Shown piece after piece: positions 9,655-18,231 of a stretch of 42,478 bases of DNA (position 1 is the first letter of the stretch; each line of letters opens with the position of its first letter). The notes beneath the pieces are model-generated. The model searched no databases, had not been told where the DNA came from, and saw nothing but the letters and a program-made list of their open reading frames with translations. The position numbers were made by a program, and so were the translations under genes. The stretch is from an uncultured Gammaproteobacteria bacterium (GTDB lineage Bacteria > Pseudomonadota > Gammaproteobacteria > Nitrosococcales > Methylophagaceae), in assembly GCA_937900515.1 (NCBI GenBank), contig CALCCU010000132.1:1-42478 (forward strand), in the 5' to 3' direction.

Positions 9655-11076
9655 ATGATTAAACGTATAATCACTGGTAAACGTCTATTTGTTCTTGATA
9701 CAAATGTGCTCATGCACGATCCCACCGCGCTATACCGCTTTAACGAGCATGATGTATTCCTACCGATGGTCGTTTTAGAAGAGCTCGATAATGGTAAAAA
9801 AGGATTATCAGAAGTTTCACGAAATGTCCGTCAAGTCAGCCGTATGTTGGATGAAATGATGTTACAAGCTGGCGATGATAGTGAGTCAATGCTTAATGGC
9901 ATTCCTCTTCCCAATATTTCAAATGACGATGACGAACAGTCATCAAGTGGCCGACTATTCTTCCAGACGAGTCAAATGGTGGAAGACTTACCCAAGGAAT
10001 TGCCAGGTTCAAAGGCTGATAACTCGATTCTGTCAATAGCTCGTAGCCTACAACATTCCAAGCCTGACGTTACAGTCACCTTAGTTTCTAAAGATATTAA
10101 TTTACGTATCAAAGCTACAGTATTAGGTATTCATGCCGAAGATTATTACAACGATAAAGTATTAGATGATGTTGATTTACTTTATCTAGGTGCAAGCGAA
10201 CTCACTGCTGATTTTTGGGATGATCTCAATAGTCTTGAATCATGGATGGATGATGGCCACACCTTCTATAAAGTTGAGGGTGATGTCGTTAAAGACTGGT
10301 ATCCCAATGAACTTATATTCTCACCTGATGAACATAATTCAATTGAAGCCGTTGTTCGAGAGAAAACAGATACCACCGCCAGTATTGAGTTGATCCACGA
10401 TTATCGAAAAGCAAGCCATTCTGTTTGGGGTATCAATGCTCGTAATAGGGAGCAAAATTTTGCACTTAATTTATTAATGGATCCTGAAGTTGATTTTGTC
10501 AGTTTATTGGGGCAAGCAGGTACAGGTAAAACGTTACTCACCCTAGCAGCCGCATTAACGCAAACTATTGAACATAAGCGCTATCTTGAAATAATAATGA
10601 CTCGAGTCACCGTCCCTGTTGGTGAAGATATTGGCTTTTTACCGGGTACCGAAGAAGAAAAAATGACCCCTTGGATGGGTGCATTAATGGATAACTTAGA
10701 AGTTCTCAATAAAACCGATGACAGTGCTGGTGAATGGGGGAAACAAGCCACTAATGATTTATTACAAAGTCGTATAAAAATTCGTTCACTTAATTTTATG
10801 CGTGGCCGCACATTCTTAAACCGTTTCCTTATTATTGATGAGGCTCAAAACTTAACCTCAAAACAAATGAAAACTTTAATTACACGTGCTGGACCTGGAA
10901 CAAAAATCGTCTGTCTCGGTAATATAGCTCAAATTGATACCCCTTATTTAAGCGAGACAACGTCAGGTTTAACTTATGTCGTTGATCGCTTTAAAGAATG
11001 GGAACATAGTGGACACATCACATTATTACGCGGTGAACGCTCTCGATTAGCTGACTTTGCTGCCGAACAGCTATAA
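9655..11076 (+). CDS. PIN domain-PhoH family ATPase
   Basis: A 473-residue cytoplasmic protein joining an N-terminal PIN nuclease domain (residues ~10-155; LDTNVLMHDP with D15, LEELD at 41-45, ADNSIL with D122, SKDINL with D147) to a C-terminal PhoH-type ATPase/helicase (Walker A GQAGTGKT at 286-293, Walker B FLIIDEAQN at ~391-399, final LLRGERSRLADFA). Related PIN-PhoH proteins (PhoH2, YlaK) are RNA helicase-nucleases; here the function is inferred. I use the ATG at 9655 rather than the TTG codon before it, because AAGGA at 9644-9648 is well spaced for the ATG. The tail resembles the phosphate-starvation PhoH family but says nothing firm about phosphate control. Confidence 0.9.
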   Translation: MIKRIITGKRLFVLDTNVLMHDPTALYRFNEHDVFLPMVVLEELDNGKKGLSEVSRNVRQVSRMLDEMMLQAGDDSESMLNGIPLPNISNDDDEQSSSGRLFFQTSQMVEDLPKELPGSKADNSILSIARSLQHSKPDVTVTLVSKDINLRIKATVLGIHAEDYYNDKVLDDVDLLYLGASELTADFWDDLNSLESWMDDGHTFYKVEGDVVKDWYPNELIFSPDEHNSIEAVVREKTDTTASIELIHDYRKASHSVWGINARNREQNFALNLLMDPEVDFVSLLGQAGTGKTLLTLAAALTQTIEHKRYLEIIMTRVTVPVGEDIGFLPGTEEEKMTPWMGALMDNLEVLNKTDDSAGEWGKQATNDLLQSRIKIRSLNFMRGRTFLNRFLIIDEAQNLTSKQMKTLITRAGPGTKIVCLGNIAQIDTPYLSETTSGLTYVVDRFKEWEHSGHITLLRGERSRLADFAAEQL

Positions 11077-11102
11077 AATCTGGCATAATGCTTAAATAAT
11101 AT

Positions 11103-11135
11103 TTTGATACCTGTCAAAAGGGGACAGGTATCAAA
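11103..11135 (+). terminator. 13-bp perfect palindrome after the PhoH-like gene (terminator or REP-like element)
   Basis: TTTGATACCTGTC and GACAGGTATCAAA form a perfect 13-bp stem around the loop AAAAGGG, followed by TCAGATTTT. It starts 26 bases after the phoH-like stop and ends 25 bases before the PilZ gene. The T stretch is weak for a terminator. The GGGGACAGGT core recalls the palindromes associated with REP-type tyrosine transposases in other proteobacteria (from memory). Confidence 0.6.
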
Positions 11136-11160
11136 TCAGATTTTATGGGGTAAAATATTG

Positions 11161-11766
11161 ATGGAAAATTTATCTGAATTTAACAGCGATCGTCGTGAAT
11201 TTTTTCGTATTACGGATAGTGTTCACATTGACTATAATCCGCTGAGTACAGCCGAAGTAAAAAAGCTTATTCCCCACATTCAAAACCATGTACAAAATGA
11301 TGCGGTTCAGAGTAACCAACGTTTAAACTCTATCCAAACCAGTCTAAATCACCTTATTGATCAAATAAATCAAACCGATCGAGATATTGCCCGAGCGCTT
11401 CGTCTGCTTGATGAAAAAATTACGCTGGTCAATAAAACAATTGCTCAAAAAGAAAATTCTTCTGAACAACGTGCTTATACCGACGCTAATTTAAGTGGTG
11501 GTGGGGTAGCCTTTTTTGTAAGTGAAAACTATCCTACAAAAACAGCAATGGAAATACAGATTGAATTTCGTTCATCAGGCAGCGTTATCCATGCCATTGC
11601 CAATGTCATAGCATGTACCAAAAGTTATGATGCACCGAGAGACACACCCTATATATTGAGACTTGTTTTTAGTCATATGAGTGAAATTGATCGTAATTTA
11701 TTAGTTAAACATACCCTATCACGACAAGCCTTAGATTTACGTCTTAATAAAGAAATACAGCTTTAA
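11161..11766 (+). CDS. PilZ-domain protein, putative c-di-GMP receptor
   Basis: About 201 residues. An N-terminal DRREFFRI supplies the RxxxR motif of PilZ domains, and DANLSGGGVAFFV supplies the second motif (N/DxSxxG) near residue 130. The region between is rich in helix-forming residues and probably coiled coil (about residues 35-115). Such proteins sense c-di-GMP and act on motility or surface structures; the target here is unknown. I chose the ATG at 11161, after ATGGGG, over an upstream TTG at 11104: that longer frame would translate straight through the 11103-11135 palindrome. The stop overlaps the convergent RND gene by a few bases. Confidence 0.82.
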   Translation: MENLSEFNSDRREFFRITDSVHIDYNPLSTAEVKKLIPHIQNHVQNDAVQSNQRLNSIQTSLNHLIDQINQTDRDIARALRLLDEKITLVNKTIAQKENSSEQRAYTDANLSGGGVAFFVSENYPTKTAMEIQIEFRSSGSVIHAIANVIACTKSYDAPRDTPYILRLVFSHMSEIDRNLLVKHTLSRQALDLRLNKEIQL

Positions 11767-14700
11767 CTTTGCTCAATGTTAGCATCATCAAATTGATGTT
11801 TTAGCAATGCATAATACAAAATTGGAATCACAAATAAAGTCAGAATAGTTGACACTAATATCCCAAATAATAGAGCTACGGCAAGACCATTAAAAATCGG
11901 ATCATCTAAAATAAATAAAGCACCTAACATAGCAGCCATTGCTGTTAATACAATAGGTTTCGCTCTCACAACCGCTGCTTGAACCACTGCTTGTTCGAGT
12001 TTCATTCCAGCAGAAACAGCCTGATTAATAAAGTCTACCAGCAGAATTGAGTTTCTAACAATAATCCCAGCCATCGCAATCATTCCAATCATTGAGGTCG
12101 CTGTAAATTGAGATCCTAATAAAGCATGGCCTGGCATCACGCCAATAATAGTAAGTGGCACAGGCGCCATAATAACTAAAGGCACTAAGTAAGACTTAAA
12201 CTGCGCCACAACCAGTAAATAAATTAAAATAATGCCTACTGCATAAGCCAAGCCCATATCTCGGAAAGTCTCATAAGTCACTTGCCACTCACCGTCCCAT
12301 TTCAAACTGTCCTGTACAGGCAAATTCGGCGTGTTAATAAAAAACTGTTCTAAATCACTCTCTTTTAAAAGATTATAAATATCAAACATGCCATATAAAG
12401 GGCTATCAAGATCACCAGCCATATCAGCTGTAACAAAGCTAACGGGCAGCAAATCTTTATGATAGATAGTTTGCTCATTATAGCTTTCAACCACCTTAAT
12501 AACGTCGCCAATCGCAATCAAGTTACCTTCATTATTTTTGACGCGTAATTTCTTCAATGCAGAGATGTCTCGTTGCTCGGTTAATGGCAATCGTAAACGG
12601 AGAGGAACCGCATATTTAACCGACTCTTCGTGAAGATACCCCACATCTTCGCCTGCTACTGCCATCCTTATTGTGGCAACAATCTGTGCTTGTGATAGTC
12701 CTAATAAAGCCGCTTTATCACGATCAACCTCAATCACTTGTTTAGCAGATTTAACCTCGACACTATCATCAATATCAACCACTCCACTGGCTTGTTCGAA
12801 CACAGCTCGGATCTGCTTCGCCGTGCTCAATTGACGTTCATAATCAATCCCATATACCTCAGCAACAATAGGCGATTGAACCGGTGGACCAGGAGGCACT
12901 TCCACTATTTTCACATTACCGCCCCAATACTGACCAATTGCTTGTAAAGGCTCACGAACAGAAGCTGCTATTTGATGGCTTTTACGATCGCGTAATGATT
13001 TATCAAGTAAATTAACCTGAATATCTCCAAACTCAGCCCCATCACGCAAATAATATTGCCTCACTAGCCCATTAAAATTGATAGGAGAGGCTGTGCCGGC
13101 ATAAGTTTGATAATCCGTCACTTCAGGTACTGTTTGTAAATATGTACCTAACTCCCCCAATAAACCGGCAGTCCGCTCTAAACTACTACCTTCAGGCATA
13201 TCGATAACTATTTGGAATTCTGACTTATCATCAAATGGCAGCATTTTTAGTACGACCATTTTCATTGTGCCTAAGCCAAGCGAAGCTGCAATTAGAAGAA
13301 TAAGCCCCACAAATAATAACCATCGCCATAAACGACTCGTAGGCCGAGATACAAACGGGCTAATAATTTGATTAAATAAACGATAGGTCCAAATATTATA
13401 TTGATTTTCTGATTGGCTACTTACACTTACAGACTGACGCTGCATAGACAACATTTTCAACATCATCCATGGCGTTAAAATATAAGCAACTAATAAAGAC
13501 AGCAACATACCAATACTGGCATTGATTGGTATAGGGCTCATATAAGGCCCCATTAGCCCCGTGACAAATGCCATCGGTAATAAGGCAGCAATAACAGCGA
13601 AAGTTGCTAAGATAGTTGGCCCCCCTACTTCATCCACAGCAAGCGGTATGACTTGCGTTAATTTTTTTCCACCCAATTTGTGATGACGATGAATATTCTC
13701 AACCACCACAATCGCATCATCAACCAAAATACCGATTGAAAAAATCAGAGCAAATAGAGATACTCGATTAAGCGTGAATCCCCAAGCCCAAGAAGCAAAA
13801 AGCATCAGCATTAAGGTGACAATCACAGCAATACCAACAATCAAGGCTTCTCGCCAGCCTAATGCAATTAAGACGAGAGCAATGACAGCAATCGTGACAA
13901 ACACTAATTTTTTAATCAGTGTTTGCGCTTTATTATCAGCAGTTTCTCCATAGTTTCTGGTCACCGTGACTTCAACACCTTCAGGGATGAACACCCCTTT
14001 CAATTCAGCCAGTCGTTCTATAACCGCATCACTTATATCTACCGCATTAGTTCCGGGTTGTTTTGCAATAGCAATAGTCACAGCAGGGTATTGACCTTGC
14101 ACAGTAATCCCTTTCGCACTGGCCGCAGCTCCCGTGCCAAACGAAGCATAATTAGAGGCTTGATCAGGCCCCGCTTTAACAGTCGCAACATCTTGCAAAT
14201 AAACCGGCAGACCATTATTAATGCCAATCACCAGCTTTGATAACTCATCAATTGTTGTCAGCAATACACCTGCTTGTAGAGCTGTTGATTCATCATTCTT
14301 AACAAACACGCCTGACTCAGCGGAACTATTTGCAGCGAGTAAAGATCGCTTTAATTCAGATGGGCCGATGTTATACGCTGCCAGCCGTTGTGAATCGAGC
14401 TCGATCCTAACTACATTATCTGGTCCACCGATGGTATAAACATCACGAGTACCCACAATACGTTTCAATTGAACTTCAAGTGCATGTGCCACTTTTTGCA
14501 ACTCATAAGCACCACGGTTTTGATCTTGTGTCCATAACGTTAAGCTAAGAATAGGAACATCATCGATTCCTTTTGGCTTGATAATAGGTTGAGAAACTCC
14601 TAGATCTATAGGTAACCAATCACTATTTGAGTAAATTTTATTATATAAACGCACAATGGCATCGGTTGATTCTTCGCCAACTTCAAACTGTACAGTAAGC

Positions 14701-14993
14701 ACAGACATACCTGGTTTAGAGCTTGAGTACACATGCTCAATGCCCGCTATTTCAGAAATAACTTGCTCAGCGGGTGAAGATACGAGGTGCTCAACCTCTC
14801 GCGCCGAAGCACCTGGATAAGCAATAAATACATTGGCAAATGTAACATCAATCTGTGGCTCTTCTTCTTTAGGCGTCACTAGTAGTGCAAATAGCCCTAG
14901 CAAGACACCAATTAATGCTAATAATGGCGTGATCTGAGTCTGTTGAAATTGTCTGGCAATTAGGCCAGAGATACCTAAACGATCAGCCCTCAT
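11763..14993 (-). CDS. RND-family inner-membrane efflux transporter (AcrB/HAE type)
   Basis: A 1076-residue proton-driven exporter. It has the RND order: one N-terminal transmembrane helix (ITPLLALIGVLLGLFALLV), a large periplasmic loop, helices 2-6 including FSIGILVDDAIVVVENIH with the paired aspartates of the proton relay, a second periplasmic loop, and five final helices ending FVIPILYYALL. It lacks obvious features of the metal (CusA) type and resembles the divergent proteobacterial HAE-like group whose periplasmic start reads PKEEEPQIDVTFANVFIAYPGAS. The ATG at 14993 overlaps the adaptor stop (TGATG), so the two are coupled; a GTG one codon upstream is the alternative. No outer-membrane channel gene is adjacent. 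Substrate unknown. Confidence 0.93.
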   Translation of the reverse strand: MRADRLGISGLIARQFQQTQITPLLALIGVLLGLFALLVTPKEEEPQIDVTFANVFIAYPGASAREVEHLVSSPAEQVISEIAGIEHVYSSSKPGMSVLTVQFEVGEESTDAIVRLYNKIYSNSDWLPIDLGVSQPIIKPKGIDDVPILSLTLWTQDQNRGAYELQKVAHALEVQLKRIVGTRDVYTIGGPDNVVRIELDSQRLAAYNIGPSELKRSLLAANSSAESGVFVKNDESTALQAGVLLTTIDELSKLVIGINNGLPVYLQDVATVKAGPDQASNYASFGTGAAASAKGITVQGQYPAVTIAIAKQPGTNAVDISDAVIERLAELKGVFIPEGVEVTVTRNYGETADNKAQTLIKKLVFVTIAVIALVLIALGWREALIVGIAVIVTLMLMLFASWAWGFTLNRVSLFALIFSIGILVDDAIVVVENIHRHHKLGGKKLTQVIPLAVDEVGGPTILATFAVIAALLPMAFVTGLMGPYMSPIPINASIGMLLSLLVAYILTPWMMLKMLSMQRQSVSVSSQSENQYNIWTYRLFNQIISPFVSRPTSRLWRWLLFVGLILLIAASLGLGTMKMVVLKMLPFDDKSEFQIVIDMPEGSSLERTAGLLGELGTYLQTVPEVTDYQTYAGTASPINFNGLVRQYYLRDGAEFGDIQVNLLDKSLRDRKSHQIAASVREPLQAIGQYWGGNVKIVEVPPGPPVQSPIVAEVYGIDYERQLSTAKQIRAVFEQASGVVDIDDSVEVKSAKQVIEVDRDKAALLGLSQAQIVATIRMAVAGEDVGYLHEESVKYAVPLRLRLPLTEQRDISALKKLRVKNNEGNLIAIGDVIKVVESYNEQTIYHKDLLPVSFVTADMAGDLDSPLYGMFDIYNLLKESDLEQFFINTPNLPVQDSLKWDGEWQVTYETFRDMGLAYAVGIILIYLLVVAQFKSYLVPLVIMAPVPLTIIGVMPGHALLGSQFTATSMIGMIAMAGIIVRNSILLVDFINQAVSAGMKLEQAVVQAAVVRAKPIVLTAMAAMLGALFILDDPIFNGLAVALLFGILVSTILTLFVIPILYYALLKHQFDDANIEQS

Positions 14994-16075
14994 CACTGTG
15001 ACCTTGCTTTAATTAATGCACGTGTCGCAGCATAGGAATCAATAATCACGTTCTCACCTTGGCCTAAACCAGCAAGTACCTCTCGCTGTTGTTCAGTGAT
15101 AGTTCTGCCCAAGCGAATTTGCCTAAATACAATTTGCCCATCAGCCAACTGAACATAGACCCCCGTCACTTCACTTCGTTGAACAATTGCAGTTTGTGGT
15201 ATCACGGTTATATTTTCTTCACCTAAATCAAATTGCAACTTGCTATACATGCCTGGATAAAGCTGAGAAATATTATTCGGCAATGTGACTCGAACCTTAA
15301 TACTATGGCTTTGTATATCAGCAGTAGGAATAATCGTAATCTTTCCCCCTTTTACCTGACGTCCATCTTCCAAAAAGAGTATTGCGCGATTCGCATCAAT
15401 CATAGCAGGCAATAAATACTGTGGAATTGCCGTAACGGCTCTTAGTTCTTGTAACGAAACACCAGTCATTAAAGGCTGTCCAGGGCTGGCCATTTCACCT
15501 AATTCAATAAATCGATCCGTTACAACACCGCTATAAGGCGCAATAATTTGCGTATAAGAAAGCAGCACATTAGCTTCATCAAGTTGAGCATTTCTCGACT
15601 TAATTTGTGCTTTAATGGCCTGAACTTGGGCATTCGATGAGCTTAAATCAGCGGTGGCCTTATCTAGTGCAGCTTGTGAAATTAACTTCTTTTGGAACAA
15701 ACGCCTCACGCGTACAAATTCTGAATCGGCCTCTTTTTGTCTTGCAACTGCCTCTCTATTTTGGGCTTTATCAGCTAACAAACTTGCTTCTATCTGCGCT
15801 ACACGAGCTCTAAATTCATCATCTCGAAAACGTAAAATTACAGCCCCTCTAGGTACATAGTCATTAACATCAAAATTAAGCTCAATAACTTCGGCAGCGA
15901 TACGCGATGACACAGTTGATTGATGTACAGCTTCAATAACGCTATCAAACACTTCCAGTTTTGGAAATATTTTACTTTCAACCGCTACCGTCTCTAATTT
16001 ACCTGCGGCATGCACAGGTGAAACGAACATCATTAATAGACTTAATATTAGCGGTAGTAAGAAATAATACTTCAT
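14993..16075 (-). CDS. RND efflux periplasmic adaptor (HlyD/MFP family)
   Basis: A 360-residue adaptor that would link the adjacent RND pump to an outer-membrane channel. It starts with a signal peptide (FLLPLILSLLMMFVSPVHA, cleavage after VHA). Next come half-lipoyl segments (AAEVIELNFDVNDYVPRGAVI and later IIAPYSGVVTDRFIELGEM), separated by a long helical hairpin (~95-170), then a beta-barrel and a membrane-proximal domain. The Glu-Arg-rich hairpin is of normal length. First gene of a two-gene operon with the transporter; divergent from the DUF4139 gene across 180 bases in which I see no clear operator. Confidence 0.92.
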   Translation of the reverse strand: MKYYFLLPLILSLLMMFVSPVHAAGKLETVAVESKIFPKLEVFDSVIEAVHQSTVSSRIAAEVIELNFDVNDYVPRGAVILRFRDDEFRARVAQIEASLLADKAQNREAVARQKEADSEFVRVRRLFQKKLISQAALDKATADLSSSNAQVQAIKAQIKSRNAQLDEANVLLSYTQIIAPYSGVVTDRFIELGEMASPGQPLMTGVSLQELRAVTAIPQYLLPAMIDANRAILFLEDGRQVKGGKITIIPTADIQSHSIKVRVTLPNNISQLYPGMYSKLQFDLGEENITVIPQTAIVQRSEVTGVYVQLADGQIVFRQIRLGRTITEQQREVLAGLGQGENVIIDSYAATRALIKARSQ

Positions 16076-16255
16076 AGAATAGTCTCAACGATTAGGTATA
16101 GAACTTATCAAGTTAACTTGAGTCGAACTGTAAGTAATAGATTATATTATCAAACACTAATATATAATTCCATCTCTTAACTCTGCTAAGACTTTGTTAT
16201 GATGAAATTTAATTTCTAGAGCAGTACTTTTAACTCGCTACATAAGGAAATCAAG

Positions 16256-17692
16256 ATGAAATCAACACTCTCAATTATTGCCATATCAATTTGTATTGCC
16301 TACCCTACTTTTAGTGCTGCACAAGAAAAAACAAGCACATTAAACGATCAAAGCTCTGTCGCAGTCACTATCTATAATCAAAACCTAGCACTCATTAAAG
16401 ATCAACGTAAATTAACGCTCGATAAAGGGTTGAACGATCTCGCATTTCGTGGCGTTAGTGCTCAAATTCGTCCTGAAACAGCATTATTAAGAAGCCTTAA
16501 TCCTAATAATAAAATTAATATCCTTGAACAAAATTTTGATTTCGATTTACTGACACCACAAAAGTTACTAGAAAAAAACACGGGTAAACAGATTCGATTT
16601 TCATCCGTCAATCCCGTAACAGGTATAGAGACGATTCAGCCTGCTACTGTACTGAGTACGCATGGCGGCATTACGCTAAAACTCGCTGATAGGATTGTGA
16701 CGAACCCCAAGGGCAATTATATATTCGAACAGATTCCAGATAACCTTCGCGACCAACCGACCTTAGTCACTAAGCTCACGAATAGCGTTGATAAAGAACA
16801 GACGGTTGAACTGGGTTACCTTACTGGGGGCCTGTCTTGGAAAGCAGATTATGTCGCTGAGCTGAGTCATGATGATAGTCACTTAGATTTAACTGGTTGG
16901 ATCACTCTCAATAATCAAAGTGGCACTGCCTATAACAACGCCAAATTACAGTTAGTTGCAGGCGATATTAATCAAGTGCAGCAGCAACCTCGTAGAGATC
17001 TTGGCCGTGTAGCCATGATGGAAATGAAAAGCATGGCTGATAGTAATGTTGCCGAAGAAAGTTTGTTTGAATACCACCTATATAGTCTGAACAACCCTAC
17101 TGATTTAGCCCATAATCAAACCAAGCAAGTTGCTTTATTAACGGCAAACTCAGTTCCAGTCGAAAAAGAGTTTGTATTACAGGGAAATAACTATTATTAC
17201 GGTCGTAGTTATAATGATATCGGTCAAAAAATTAAAGTAGCAGTGTTTGTTGGCTTTAAAAATAATGAACAATCTCATCTTGGGCTACCCATTCCTAAAG
17301 GCATTGTTCGAGTCTACAAAAATGATAGTCAAGATCGTGCCCAATTTGTTGGTGAAGACAGTATTGATCACACACCAAAAAATGAAGATATTCGTTTAAA
17401 ACTTGGCGATGCCTTTGATGTCACTGCAAATAAAAAACAAACTGATTTCAAAAAAGCGAGATACAATCCACCTCACCATGCAGCCTATGAAAGTGCTTAT
17501 GAGATAGAGTTGAAAAATGCTAAACCAGAAGCTATAACAGTCACTATTCGCGAACCTATACCTAGTGACTGGAAGGTTTTACAAGAAAGTCATAGCCACA
17601 AGAAAACAGCTTCTGGAACAGCTGAATGGCAGATCACCATTCCAGCAGAAAGTACAAAAAAACTCAACTACCGAGTATTAGTTCAATATTGA
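16256..17692 (+). CDS. Exported DUF4139-domain protein
   Basis: A 478-residue protein with a signal peptide (MKSTLSIIAISICIAYPTFSAA). The body matches the DUF4139 pattern: an N-terminal beta part (VTIYNQNLALIKDQRKLTL), a central LGYLTGGLSWKADYVAELS followed by LTGWITLNNQSGTAYNNAKL, and a C-terminal sandwich with GLPIPKGIVRVYK and IPSDWKVLQES. This family includes proteins annotated as mucoidy inhibitor-like, but no reaction is known. It is predicted periplasmic or surface-associated. AAGGA (16246-16250) precedes the ATG. Single gene; a distant dyad (17798-17831) follows it. Confidence 0.85.
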   Translation: MKSTLSIIAISICIAYPTFSAAQEKTSTLNDQSSVAVTIYNQNLALIKDQRKLTLDKGLNDLAFRGVSAQIRPETALLRSLNPNNKINILEQNFDFDLLTPQKLLEKNTGKQIRFSSVNPVTGIETIQPATVLSTHGGITLKLADRIVTNPKGNYIFEQIPDNLRDQPTLVTKLTNSVDKEQTVELGYLTGGLSWKADYVAELSHDDSHLDLTGWITLNNQSGTAYNNAKLQLVAGDINQVQQQPRRDLGRVAMMEMKSMADSNVAEESLFEYHLYSLNNPTDLAHNQTKQVALLTANSVPVEKEFVLQGNNYYYGRSYNDIGQKIKVAVFVGFKNNEQSHLGLPIPKGIVRVYKNDSQDRAQFVGEDSIDHTPKNEDIRLKLGDAFDVTANKKQTDFKKARYNPPHHAAYESAYEIELKNAKPEAITVTIREPIPSDWKVLQESHSHKKTASGTAEWQITIPAESTKKLNYRVLVQY

Positions 17693-17797
17693 GTGAGGCA
17701 GTCCTTTTAGCTTTAAATCGTCATTTATGTCAGTCACTACTCACGCAATGGCTTGAGAAAAAGTATCATTATATAAATGTAAATTCAGACAACAAAC

Positions 17798-17831
17798 ACC
17801 TCAAACGCAATGAACTCATGGCGTTTGAGGT
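17798..17831. repeat. 11-bp perfect inverted repeat, possible terminator
   Basis: ACCTCAAACGC and GCGTTTGAGGT pair perfectly around a 12-base loop, 105 bases after the DUF4139 stop. There is no clear T run on either side, so a factor-independent terminator is possible but not certain. Confidence 0.45.
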
Positions 17832-17858
17832 TAACTGTTCAGCGAACTAAACTTTAAA

Positions 17859-18034
17859 TTAACTCACGAGTCCTCTCAACGTTTCACCTAGTTTAGCTAA
17901 CTCTAAGCTTGCTTTGGTTGTTTGGCCTGCCGATGTTGCTGTTTGTTCTGAAATTTCTTCAACACTACAAATATTAACGTTTGGATAGCCTATATTACGA
18001 CAGACCCAATTGATTAGAGGTCCTGCCCAAGATT
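17859..18034 (-). pseudogene. Remnant of a methyl-accepting chemotaxis protein C-terminus
   Basis: The minus strand reads SVEEISEQTATSAGQTTKA followed by SLELAKLGETLRGLVS and a TAA stop. This is the typical tail of a chemoreceptor signalling helix. Upstream of it the frame is open only as far as a stop at 18035-18037 and reads NWVCRNIGYPNVNIC, which I do not recognise. No start, membrane or sensor part is present, so it is a decayed 3' fragment. It lies in the 539-base gap 17693-18231, which otherwise holds only two dyads. It may mark the left edge of the accessory block. Confidence 0.6.
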
Positions 18035-18155
18035 ATTTGGCTGGTAGTGAGTATTAATATATAAAAATGAAGCATAAGGAAAGGTATAAAAACTATCTCA
18101 GTTCTTGCCTTATACCCATACTTATAACGAGACCGAAAAGTTACCTACGTTAGAG

Positions 18156-18186
18156 AATATTGACAACTTCTATGTCAATATTTTTT
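18156..18186 (+). terminator. AT-rich hairpin with T tract
   Basis: AATATTGACA and TGTCAATATT form a 10-bp stem around a 7-base loop, followed by a T run through 18186 on the plus strand. It lies 46 bases past the end of the leftward lysozyme-inhibitor-like gene. For leftward transcripts the T run is on the wrong side, so it may act on rightward reading or weakly in both directions. Confidence 0.5.
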
Positions 18187-18231
18187 ATACAAGCTGGAAC
18201 GTTTTATAACCTTCAATTTGTAATAAATATG

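Noticed and set aside
11104-11160. Upstream TTG start that would lengthen the PilZ protein by 19 residues
   Set aside because: It would translate through a perfect palindrome, and the extra residues do not look like the domain start; the ATG at 11161 follows ATGGGG.
17626-17850. A 74-codon plus-strand frame at the end of the DUF4139 gene
   Set aside because: It overlaps the DUF4139 3' end in another frame and shows no recognisable domain.
17693-18231. Direct repeat of the tRNA-Pro 3' end as left attachment site
   Set aside because: Searched by eye for the CAGCAAGATTCGAACTTGC segment and saw no match; the left edge stays undefined.
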